9,905 nt of DNA from an uncultured Clostridia bacterium (GTDB lineage Bacteria; Bacillota; Clostridia; Lachnospirales; Bianqueaceae), in NCBI GenBank assembly GCA_937892735.1, contig CALBGL010000101.1:1-9905 (forward strand). The letters are read 5' to 3'. Below the pieces are notes generated by a model. It was not told the DNA's origin, ran no database searches, and worked only from the letters and a program-made list of their open reading frames with translations. The position numbers were made by a program, and so were the translations under genes. The first letter of the stretch is position 1. Each line of letters starts with the position of its first letter. This document shows, piece by piece, positions 1 to 6,495 of the stretch.

Positions 1-2971
1 ACCTCAGATTTGAGAGCCCTCGACTGGCATGGCGGCGTAACATCTACTTTCACACTGGCGCCGGGATATACCACGATGGAATTGTTTGCGATGCAGGTGA
101 ACGGACAGACGGTTACCCTGGTAAAAGCAGGCGAAACCAATATCTACACATATACGCTTTCAAATGCAGAGAATGATGTAACAGTCAGCATTACCGGCGG
201 AGCAGATGTTACCCGGCCCAATGCAGAGATCACAGTTCAGAATCATAGTTGGAAAGAATTTTTGAACACGGTGACCTTCGGACTCTTCTTCAAAGAGAGT
301 ACAGATGTGACGATCACGGCAGCGGATGCGAATACAGGAAGCGGCATTGATACGGTGGAATATCTGCTTTCAGAGACGGCATTCACATCCGAAGAGAGTG
401 AGGTAGATTTCTGGACGAGCCTGACGGCAGACAGTGACGGCATCTATGGTTTTGCGATTCAGCCGAATCAGAGGGGGTTTGTCTACGTCCGTGTTCAGGA
501 TCATGCAGGGAACATGACCATCATCAATTCGGAAGGAATCGTAGTCTATACTGATGCAGAACAGGATACAGAAGAGATTACCTTTACGAAATTGTCCGGA
601 ACGGACACTTCCTTCCAGGTAACGCTCCATGGCAATACGGTCAAATTGCTCACCCTGGAGACGACGGATCCAGAGGGGCAAACGAAGAGTCAGACTATCG
701 ACAGCACGAATTATACGGTTCGTGGTGATACGATTACATTAAAGGCAGATTATTTGCAATCTCTGGCAGCGGGCACATATACGGTACGTGTCGAGTACAA
801 TCCCATGGGCGAATCCTATATAGAAGCTGTCGGGAACATACTGCCGGCATCTACCACCGTGCAGATGCACATCCAGCAGGTGACAGGAACCATGACGATT
901 GACGGAGATATCGGAAAGATCTATGATGGTACGGCGGTATCCCCGGATTATACGCGGAACAATCTGGATGGTCAAGTGATTGTGGAATACAAGGCACAGA
1001 ATGCAGAGGATTCTGCATATACGACCATATCTCCGAAAGACGCCGGAAAGTACACGGTGCGTGTGACCGTAGAAGCAGACGCTGAAGGAAACTATACGGA
1101 GGCATCTGCTACCCAAAACTTCATCATAACCCCAAAGACGTTGACTGTGCATGTCGCGATTCGCGATAAACAGTATGATGGCCGAGATACCGCGTTGTTT
1201 GAGGGGACGCCGAGTCTGGAAGGTGTTGTAGGTGGGGATATAGTCCTTTTGATCCACGGGGAACCAATGTTTGACAGTATAGCAGTGGGGACGGATACTG
1301 AAATCCATCTCACAGACTTTGATATCGAAGGCGAGGATGCGGACAATTATGTTCTGATCCAGCCGACAGGCCTAAAAGCCAGTATATATAATCAATATAC
1401 GGCAGCGCAGGGCACGGATTACACCGTTAACAGCAATGACTGGCTGAACGAAGACTTCGTGACCACAGCGACAAAGGGGTACAGCCTGTCTCTGACCAAC
1501 ACGGCAGAAGGCAGCTGGACACAGAACCTCACAGTCTCGAAGGAAATGGAGAATGGAACGTTGACCTTCTATGTGAAGAACGATACAACAGGTGCAATCT
1601 CAAGGATCCAAACGGAGCATTATAAGATTGATAAAACAGCACCAGTCGGTGAGATCCGCATCGGTACGAATGTTTGGCGCGAGTTCCTGAACACAATCAC
1701 GTTTGACATGTTTTTCAAAGATACACAGACGGTGAGCATAGACAGTGAAGACACAATGTCTGGTATAGCTTCGGTGGCGTATGCTGCTTCCGACACGGTT
1801 CTGAGTCTGGAAGAGGTCAAAAATCTGACCTGGACGGAAGGGATGAATGTTTCCGTAGAATCGGAAAATGGCAAGCAGTTTGCGTATTATGCACGTCTTA
1901 CTGATTTTGCGGGCAACGTGACCTATCTGTCCACGAATGGAGCAGAGTTCGATACCACGCTGCCTGTCATCGGTGGCATCACGGACGGAGAGACCTATTG
2001 CGTTTCTGCGAATATTACAGTCAGTGATGACAATCTCAGTACAGTCACAGTAGACAGTAAGCCAGTTGTTCTGGAAAACGGGACGTATACGGAGACGCTG
2101 GCCGCGGGCGAGCATACAATCATCGCCATGGATAGGGCAGGTAACGAAGCGATGGTGATAATCACTGTCAATGCCAATCATACACCAGAGGCGGATGATG
2201 AGGATTGTACCACGGCGATATACTGCACTCTTTGCGATGCGGTGACGACAGAAGCCCAGGAGCATGATTTCAGCGGAGCCTATTTGTCGGATGAAAATGG
2301 ACATTGGCACCAGTGTCAGAATGCCGGCTGTACGGCAACGAATTCCAAGACAGAACATACGAGATCCAATGGAGGAGACTGTACCCAGGATACGCTGTGC
2401 AGTGCCTGCGATCTGCGAGATCTGCGGCGAGGCATATGGCAGCGTGGATGTGAGTCATCATGTTAATATTGTAAAAATCGCTGCAAAAGAAGCGACACAT
2501 CTAGAGCCAGGAAATATAGAGTATTGGTATTGCAATGATTGTGGAAAGTATTTCAGCGATGAAGCAGGTACACAGGAAAGCGATCTCGCGGACACAGTGA
2601 TACCCAGACTGACAGAGCATATCGCAGACAATACTGGTTGGCATGCCGATGGCGAATATCACTGGCAGCAGTGTTTGTGTAGAGAGATTATTAATCGGGA
2701 AGCTCATTCCTTTGAATGGGTAACCGACAAAAAAGCCACTGAAACACAAGCAGGATTCAAGCATGAGGAATGCAAGATTTGCGGGTATCAAAAGGAGACA
2801 GTGGAGATCCCGCCAACAGGGACGACGACTGGACCTAATGATGACAAAAACGAATCTCCCAGTACAGGAGATACTAGAAATTATTTCCTATGGCTTGTGT
2901 TACTTCTTGCATCAGGTATAGGTATGGTAGGAATTGTAATCTACAAACAAAAGAAGAAGTACAATCTATAA
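1..2971 (+). pseudogene. Large cell-wall-anchored Ig-like/YDG repeat surface protein, 5' end outside window, frameshifted near its C-terminus
   Basis: The frame is open from base 1, so the true start lies upstream; the TTG at 10 is internal. Frame 1 runs to a stop at 2464-2466, but homologous-looking protein continues in frame 2 to the TAA at 2969-2971. Visible domains in order: an Ig-like module (about 205-558); a YDG-type repeat with KIYDGT (about 886-1140); a second with KQYDGR (about 1141-1386); a linker domain ending YKIDKTAP; a second Ig-like module (about 1630-1962) that aligns with the first (WKEFLNTVTF versus WREFLNTITF, DHAGN versus DFAGN); then Cys/His-rich modules with CxxC pairs (about 2176-2800). 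The C-terminus has an SPSTGD sorting motif (2855-2872), a hydrophobic segment and a basic tail KQKKK, the usual layout of a sortase substrate. It is probably an adhesin or other surface protein; the ligand cannot be inferred. The frameshift separates the anchor from the body, so the allele is probably non-functional as an anchored protein unless the shift is corrected. Confidence 0.85.
2410..2425 (+). other. Frameshift locus: apparent 16-nt insertion of imperfect CTGC-containing copies
   Basis: Frame 1 reads CSAC up to 2409 and then degenerates (DLRDLRRG). Frame 2 resumes at GGC 2426 as GEAYG. Removing exactly 2410-2425 joins them as CSACGEAYG, which restores the CxxCG..YG spacing common in these Cys modules. 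The removed bases hold GATCTGC twice, separated by GA, next to a third CTGC at 2406-2409, which suggests slippage or duplication. Removing only the 7 bases 2410-2416 would also restore the frame (CSACEICGEAYG). Either size is 1 modulo 3, matching the observed shift. No classical slippery heptamer is visible. Confidence 0.7.
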
Positions 2972-2976
2972 TATGT

Positions 2977-3013
2977 ATAAAGAGGCTAACACATCAATGG
3001 TTAGCCTCTTTAT
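2977..3013 (+). terminator. Intrinsic terminator after the surface-protein gene
   Basis: A 14-bp perfect stem (2977-2990 with 3000-3013, arms ATAAAGAGGCTAAC and GTTAGCCTCTTTAT) closes a 9-nt loop, six bases after the TAA stop. The T-run is partly inside the 3' arm (CTCTTTATTATAAAA), and the matching A-rich 5' arm may let it work in both directions. Confidence 0.85.
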
Positions 3014-3068
3014 TATAAAATGAAGCACATTTCCGTCCCTTGTAAGCTATGATTTTAAGCCATTTTTG

Positions 3069-3077
3069 TGTTATAAT
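3069..3077 (+). promoter_or_regulatory. Extended -10 promoter for the small ORF
   Basis: TGTTATAAT is a perfect TGnTATAAT extended -10 element. No good -35 lies 16-18 bp upstream, which is typical of extended -10 promoters. Transcription would begin near 3084, leaving a leader of about 20 nt that contains the Shine-Dalgarno sequence of the ORF at 3103. Confidence 0.6.
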
Positions 3078-3102
3078 TCCCATTTACGAAAGGGGGATTT
3101 TT

Positions 3103-3285
3103 ATGAAAGATATTTCTATTCATATCGTGAAGCTACTGCAGGAGATCATGAAGAAATTTGTGGAGTTCCAGGTGATTTCCACATGCCTGGCGAGAAGTTT
3201 GTTCCGAAAAACAAGAGCCAAGGATCGGAAGCCGATCCAGATGAGATACGATGCCAAGTTCAAAGCGAGCTGGGAAAATATGTAA
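3103..3285 (+). CDS. Hypothetical basic 60-residue protein
   Basis: I do not recognise this protein. The ATG at 3103 is chosen because AAAGGGGG (3089-3096) stands about six bases upstream and the extended -10 promoter at 3069-3077 sits just before it; the same frame is open further upstream, but without a ribosome site. The product starts MKDISIHIVKLLQEIMKK and is amphipathic or helical at the N-terminus. It is rich in Lys and Arg in the second half (RSLFRKTRAKDRKP), with no transmembrane segment, Cys pair or known motif. Codon choice (GTG, CTG, CAG, GAG, AAG) resembles the flanking genes. An overlapping frame-3 reading (3066-3347) is also open but lacks its own ribosome site. It could be a small regulatory or nucleic-acid-binding protein, a remnant of a larger gene, or part of a structured transcript. 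The promoter and ribosome site favour expression; function is unknown. Confidence 0.45.
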   Translation: MKDISIHIVKLLQEIMKKFVEFQVISTCLARSLFRKTRAKDRKPIQMRYDAKFKASWENM

Positions 3286-3347
3286 AAACAAAGAAATTGG
3301 CTTCTTCCGGGGACGAAATCCGTACCTGTGCGAAAATGAAACCTTAG

Positions 3348-3366
3348 ACCCCAGGAAGGGGTTTTT
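3348..3366 (+). terminator. Weak terminator-like hairpin after the small ORF
   Basis: ACCCC (3348-3352) pairs with GGGGT (3358-3362) around a 5-nt loop, and T continues to 3366. The stem is short, but GC-rich and followed by T residues. The 3' side can instead pair with CTTCCGGGG at 3304-3312 (see findings). Confidence 0.4.
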
Positions 3367-3425
3367 GTCTTGAGATTGGAAGAATATGGACAATACATAT
3401 TCTGAAAGCTAGCCTTAGCAAAGCT

Positions 3426-4320
3426 GGATACTCAAATTTTCCAGTGCCAGGCAAATTCCTAGTCGAGAGCGTATGCAGTATACTCAAATTTTCAGGATCC
3501 GAGCATACTCCTGGTTGTTGGCGTATACAGTATACTCAAAAAGTCCGGACCCGGGCAGGTTCCTAGTCGAGAGCGTATACAGTGTACTCAATTTTTCAGG
3601 ATCCGAGCATACTCCTGGTTGTTGGCGTATACAGTATACTCAATTTTTCCCGGACCCGGGCAAGTTCCTAGTCGAGAGCGTATGCAGTATACTCAAATTT
3701 TTCTGGGTCCAGGCAGTTTCCTGGATGAAGGCGTATACTTGTATACTCAAAAGGCCCGGGCCCAGGCAGGTTCCTAGTCGAGAGCGTATATAGTATACTC
3801 AAATTTTCAGGATCCGAGCATACTCCGGGTTGTTGGCGTATACCTGTATACTCAAAAAGCCCGGACCCGGGCAAGTTCCTAGTCGAGAGCGTATGCAGTA
3901 TACTCAAATTTTTCTGGGTCCAGGCAGTTTCCTGGATGAAGGCGTATACTTGTATACTCAAAAGGCCCAGGCCCGGGCAAGTTCCTGGTCGAGGGCGTAT
4001 ATAGTATACTCAATTTTTCAGGATCCGAGTATACTCCTGGTTGTTGGCGTATACCTGTATACTCAAAAAGCCCGGACCCGGGCAGTTTCCTGGTCGAGGG
4101 CGTATATAGTATACTCAATTTTCCAGTGCCAGGCAGTTTCCTAGTCGAGAGCGTATACAGTATACTCAATTTTTCCCGGACCCGGGCAAGTTCCTAGTCG
4201 AGAGCGTATACAGTGTACTCAAATTTTTCCGGGTCCAGGCAGTTTCCTGGATGAAGGCGTATACTTGTATACTCAAAAAGCCCGGGCCAAGGCAGATCAT
4301 TCGTATCAGATTAAGTATAC
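3426..4320. repeat. Tandem array of 17 diverged ~52-bp units, non-coding
   Basis: Units can be anchored on the CTCAA that follows each AT-rich dyad. These begin at 3431, 3483, 3535, 3587, 3639, 3692, 3746, 3798, 3851, 3903, 3957, 4009, 4062, 4114, 4165, 4218 and 4272, giving spacings of 51-54 bp and a mean of 52.6. Each unit holds CTCAA plus A/T, a GC-rich core, TTCCTnGT or a variant, then GCGTATAC-nn-GTATAC. Cores define classes: A (CCAGTGCCAGG), B (CAGGATCCGAG), C (CCGGACCCGGG), D (CTGGGTCCAGG) and E (GGCCCGGGCC or similar). The order is A B C B C D E B C D E B C A C D E, so a B-C-D-E block recurs. Most cores and the GTATAC pairs are inverted repeats. No real gene is supported inside: open frames cross the units on both strands only because the units lack stops, and none has a ribosome site. 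Confidence 0.95.
3649..3968. repeat. Exact 109-bp duplication inside the array (3649-3757 = 3860-3968)
   Basis: The two 109-bp copies are identical by eye and lie 211 bp apart, i.e. four units. They run from the CCCGGACCCGGG core of a C unit through the following D unit into the GGCCC of an E unit, and differ immediately outside both ends. Neighbouring units differ from one another far more than these copies do, so the block was probably duplicated or homogenised recently as a multi-unit segment. Confidence 0.9.
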
Positions 4321-4337
4321 AGACTCAGAAACTTGTT

Positions 4338-4370
4338 GTATATACGAATTTGCCCGGTTAGAGCATATAC
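4338..4370. repeat. Decayed last repeat unit
   Basis: GTATATAC (4338-4345), GAATTTGCCCGG and GCATATAC (4363-4370) follow the order of an array unit (AT dyad, A/T stretch, GC core, AT dyad), but are shorter and degenerate. The preceding E-like unit from 4272 loses the consensus after about 4295 (ATCATTCGTATCAG). The array therefore fades into unique DNA on the yqeG side. Confidence 0.5.
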
Positions 4371-4416
4371 AAATAAAGGAAAATAGGAGATCTTGGCTAA
4401 ATGTCCGATCTTTCCC

Positions 4417-4445
4417 TTGACAGGCTTTCCGAGATATGTCATACT
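4417..4445 (+). promoter_or_regulatory. Promoter of the yqeG-aroE-aroK operon
   Basis: A perfect -35 TTGACA (4417-4422) is separated by 17 bp from CATACT (4440-4445), which is preceded by TG at 4437-4438 as an extended -10. The predicted transcript start is near 4452, 25 bases before the yqeG ATG. The site begins less than 50 bp after the last decayed array unit. Confidence 0.7.
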
Positions 4446-4476
4446 AAAAATAGGAAAAGGACATAAGGAGGTTGGC

Positions 4477-4986
4477 ATGAAGATACTATATCCTGAACAA
4501 TATGCAGAAACAGCGTTTCAGGTGGATTATGAGGTGCTGCGACAAAAAGGTGTGCGCTTATTGATGTTTGATGTGGATAATACGCTAGAGACCTATAATA
4601 CAACCTTGCCTAGTCGTGAGACCAGGCAGTGGGTGCGGCAGCTCAAGAAGCAGGGATTCCAGATTATATTGGTTTCCAACGGCGCCGAGAAACGGGTGGA
4701 ACGTTTTGCTGCGTCATTGGGCGTGTCTTATGTATATCGGGCTCTCAAGCCGCTGCCTATAGGGATTCGTCGGGCCCTTGAGAAAGCAGGATGCCGACCG
4801 ATGAATGCGGCCCTGATAGGGGATCAGATCTTTACAGATGTACTGGGCGCGAACTGGGTTGGCGTGCATGCAATCTTGACAAAACCCATTTCTACAGTAG
4901 ATGATGAATGGATCACGAGGATCAAGCGAGGACTGGAGAAAAAGGTGATTGCTCGATATCTGAGGAAAGAAGGGAAAAGAAGATGA
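4477..4986 (+). CDS. yqeG: YqeG family HAD IIIA-type phosphatase
   Basis: This 169-residue protein is the usual length of the YqeG family within the HAD superfamily, whose members hydrolyse phosphate esters through an aspartyl-phosphate intermediate. All HAD motifs are visible: the nucleophile loop FDVDNT (Asp32, Asp34, Thr36), motif II SNG (Ser67), motif III Lys91 in ALKP, and motif IV GDQIFTD (115-121; Asp116, Asp121). There is no large cap domain between motifs and no signal peptide, so it should be a soluble cytoplasmic enzyme. The ATG at 4477 is preceded by AAGGAGG (4465-4471) five bases away; an in-frame start at 4393 lies upstream of the predicted promoter and is rejected. The stop overlaps the aroE start in ATGA. 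The physiological substrate of this family is not established. Neighbourhood with aroE recurs in Firmicutes, including B. subtilis, but does not prove a role in the shikimate pathway. Confidence 0.92.
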   Translation: MKILYPEQYAETAFQVDYEVLRQKGVRLLMFDVDNTLETYNTTLPSRETRQWVRQLKKQGFQIILVSNGAEKRVERFAASLGVSYVYRALKPLPIGIRRALEKAGCRPMNAALIGDQIFTDVLGANWVGVHAILTKPISTVDDEWITRIKRGLEKKVIARYLRKEGKRR

Positions 4987-5879
4987 ATCGCGCGAGCATG
5001 TATGTGGATGGTAGAACCCAATGTTTTGCGGTCTGGGGTCATCCTATCGGTCATACCTTTTCTCCAATGATTCATGAGCTTTTTATTAAAGAATGTGGGG
5101 ACAATATGGCGTATCTGGCCTTTGATGTGGCGCCGGAGGCGCTTCAAGATGCCCTGCGGGGCGCCTGGGCCATGGGATTCGGCGGAATCAACCTGACAAT
5201 TCCGCATAAGGAACGAGTGATTCCGTATCTGGTGGGACTGGATCCGCTGGCGCGTAAAGTAGGGGCCGTGAATACGCTGAAGCGTACAGAAGAAGGATTT
5301 TATGGATATAATACGGATGTATATGGGATGCAGTCCCAACTTCGGACCAATGGGATCTATCTGGAAGGACAGGATGTGGTGATTCTGGGGGCGGGAGGTG
5401 CTGCCAAAAGTGCATTGTGCGTCTGCCAGATGGAGAGGGCTCGCAGTGTAGCCGTGTATAATCGAACATATGATCGTGCATCAGAGCTGGTTCAGCATTA
5501 TAAAAAGGTCAGTCAAGGAGAGAAGACGCCAAACATGCGGGCAGTAGAATATGAAGAACTGTTGCGCATGCCTCATCCTTATGTGATTCAGACCACGCCG
5601 GCCGGCATGCTGGGAGTAGCGGATCAGTTGCCGATTCCGGAAGCACATTTTTACGACAGTATTCTCTATGGAGCGGATGTGGTATTTAATCCGAAGGATA
5701 CGCCTTTTTTGAAAAAAGTGCGCGAGCATGGAGGCAAAGCTGCGGACGGGCTGTCTATGCTGTATTATCAGGCGCAGAAGGCCTTCGAGATCTGGAAACA
5801 GATTTCATTTTCGGAAGAGACCAGTGAGCGAATGAAAGCGCAATTCCTGAAGTGGGCGGAGGATTACTTTCATGTGTAA
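4983..5879 (+). CDS. aroE: Shikimate dehydrogenase (NADP+)
   Basis: It catalyses the reversible NADPH-dependent reduction of 3-dehydroshikimate to shikimate in the cytoplasm, part of chorismate synthesis. The 298-residue protein has the N-terminal substrate domain with GHPIGHTFSP (19-28), NLTIPHK (70-76; Lys76 is the expected catalytic Lys), GAVNTL (94-99) and YNTD (109-112; Asp112 the catalytic partner). It then has the nucleotide-binding GAGGAAK loop (136-142), NRT (160-162), which contacts the NADP 2'-phosphate in the family, and the C-terminal DGLSMLYYQA motif. In the usual HSxSP motif the first Ser is Thr25 here. ATG 4983 is chosen because it overlaps the yqeG stop by 4 nt (ATGA) with a purine-rich GAAGGGAAAAG upstream; ATG 4998 is a less likely alternative. 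The 3' end overlaps aroK by 8 nt. A quinate-active relative is possible, but the biosynthetic operon favours AroE. Confidence 0.95.
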   Translation: MNRASMYVDGRTQCFAVWGHPIGHTFSPMIHELFIKECGDNMAYLAFDVAPEALQDALRGAWAMGFGGINLTIPHKERVIPYLVGLDPLARKVGAVNTLKRTEEGFYGYNTDVYGMQSQLRTNGIYLEGQDVVILGAGGAAKSALCVCQMERARSVAVYNRTYDRASELVQHYKKVSQGEKTPNMRAVEYEELLRMPHPYVIQTTPAGMLGVADQLPIPEAHFYDSILYGADVVFNPKDTPFLKKVREHGGKAADGLSMLYYQAQKAFEIWKQISFSEETSERMKAQFLKWAEDYFHV

Positions 5880-6423
5880 GACCATTGTACTGATTGGATT
5901 CATGGGGTGTGGAAAGACGCGTCTGGGGCAGTATGCTGCGAGGGTTCTCGGGATGGAATTTGCAGATACGGACAGTCTCATAGAGCAGGAAGCGGGCATG
6001 AGTATTTCGCAGATCTTTGCGAAGCAGGGGGAAGAGGCGTTCCGTAAATGGGAGACCGAGGTTTTGGGTAGAAGTTGTCGGCAGAGAGGGCGGATTCTGG
6101 CCACCGGCGGAGGTATTGTCAAAAATCCGCAGAACGTGAAGATGCTCCATGCTATGGACGTGTCTGTCGTATGGCTTGTGGCGGATGCTGAACAAATCTA
6201 TCGCAGACTAAGACGAGATAATACGAGGCCTTTGCTGGCTGGCACAAGCGGAGAAGTCAAACGAAGGCGTATCGAGTTACTGCTTAGGGAGAGAGAAGAA
6301 CTATATAAGAAGGCAGCGCAATATGTTTTTGTAGAAGAAGGATTTTCGGAGGAACAGATGGGAGAAGCATTTGTTCAGTGGTTAGAAAGAGAGATTTTTG
6401 AGAAAGATGGAAAAAAGAGTTGA
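5872..6423 (+). CDS. aroK: Shikimate kinase
   Basis: It phosphorylates shikimate at the 3-hydroxyl with ATP, the step directly after AroE. The 183-residue size is typical of monofunctional bacterial enzymes. Visible motifs: Walker A GFMGCGKT (9-16); DTD (32-34), whose aspartates bind Mg and shikimate; Arg58 in AFRKWE, a shikimate-binding Arg; GGG (79-81) of the Walker B/substrate loop; and the lid NTRPLL with Arg119. The ATG at 5872 lies inside the last codons of aroE (8-nt overlap), and the GGCGGAGG at 5854-5861 can serve as ribosome site about ten bases before it. Translation is therefore probably coupled to aroE, giving matched amounts of consecutive enzymes. The symbol aroK is used for a generic type; aroL would be indistinguishable from sequence alone. 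Confidence 0.95.
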   Translation: MCKTIVLIGFMGCGKTRLGQYAARVLGMEFADTDSLIEQEAGMSISQIFAKQGEEAFRKWETEVLGRSCRQRGRILATGGGIVKNPQNVKMLHAMDVSVVWLVADAEQIYRRLRRDNTRPLLAGTSGEVKRRRIELLLREREELYKKAAQYVFVEEGFSEEQMGEAFVQWLEREIFEKDGKKS

Positions 6424-6428
6424 AATTT

Positions 6429-6457
6429 TTCTCATAATAAGGTAAACTATATATGAT
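6429..6457 (+). promoter_or_regulatory. Candidate promoter of efp
   Basis: TTCTCA (6429-6434, 4 of 6 to the -35 consensus) and TATGAT (6452-6457, 5 of 6) are separated by 17 bp in the aroK-efp gap. A small hairpin-like ATCAA/TTGAT element followed by T residues (about 6458-6478) lies just downstream and could be a weak aroK terminator instead. Read-through from the aroK operon into efp remains possible. Confidence 0.4.
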
Positions 6458-6495
6458 CATCAATTGAGTTGATTTTTTAGGAGGTTCTGATTTAT

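Noticed and set aside
739..1308. Long minus-strand frames under the surface protein (also 1600-2358)
   Set aside because: Composition and residue content are antisense shadows of the repeat-rich + strand gene; no ribosome site, promoter or recognisable domain.
2400..2430. Programmed ribosomal frameshift
   Set aside because: No slippery heptamer and no convincing downstream stem are visible; the local CTGC duplications explain the shift better as an insertion.
2264..2971. Independent gene starting at ATG 2264
   Set aside because: The first 50 or so codons overlap frame-1 Cys-module coding sequence and read as nonsense; homology-like sequence begins only after 2413-2426. It is the displaced 3' end of the surface-protein gene.
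3473..4169. Open reading frames through the array on both strands (e.g. 3473-3793, 3830-4144 on +, 3879-4169 on -)
   Set aside because: They start at ATGs inside repeat units without ribosome sites, the unit length is not a multiple of 3 so the same unit is read in different frames, and both strands are open for the same compositional reason. They are likely to be mis-annotated as small proteins.
3426..4320. CRISPR array
   Set aside because: The stretches between the GTATAC elements are themselves repeated and fall into five recurring classes, so there are no unique spacers; units of 51-54 bp have no constant direct repeat of CRISPR type, and no cas gene is present.
4824..5339. Minus-strand ORF opposite yqeG and aroE
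   Set aside because: The + strand carries complete motif sets of YqeG and AroE here; the antisense frame shows none and lacks a ribosome site.
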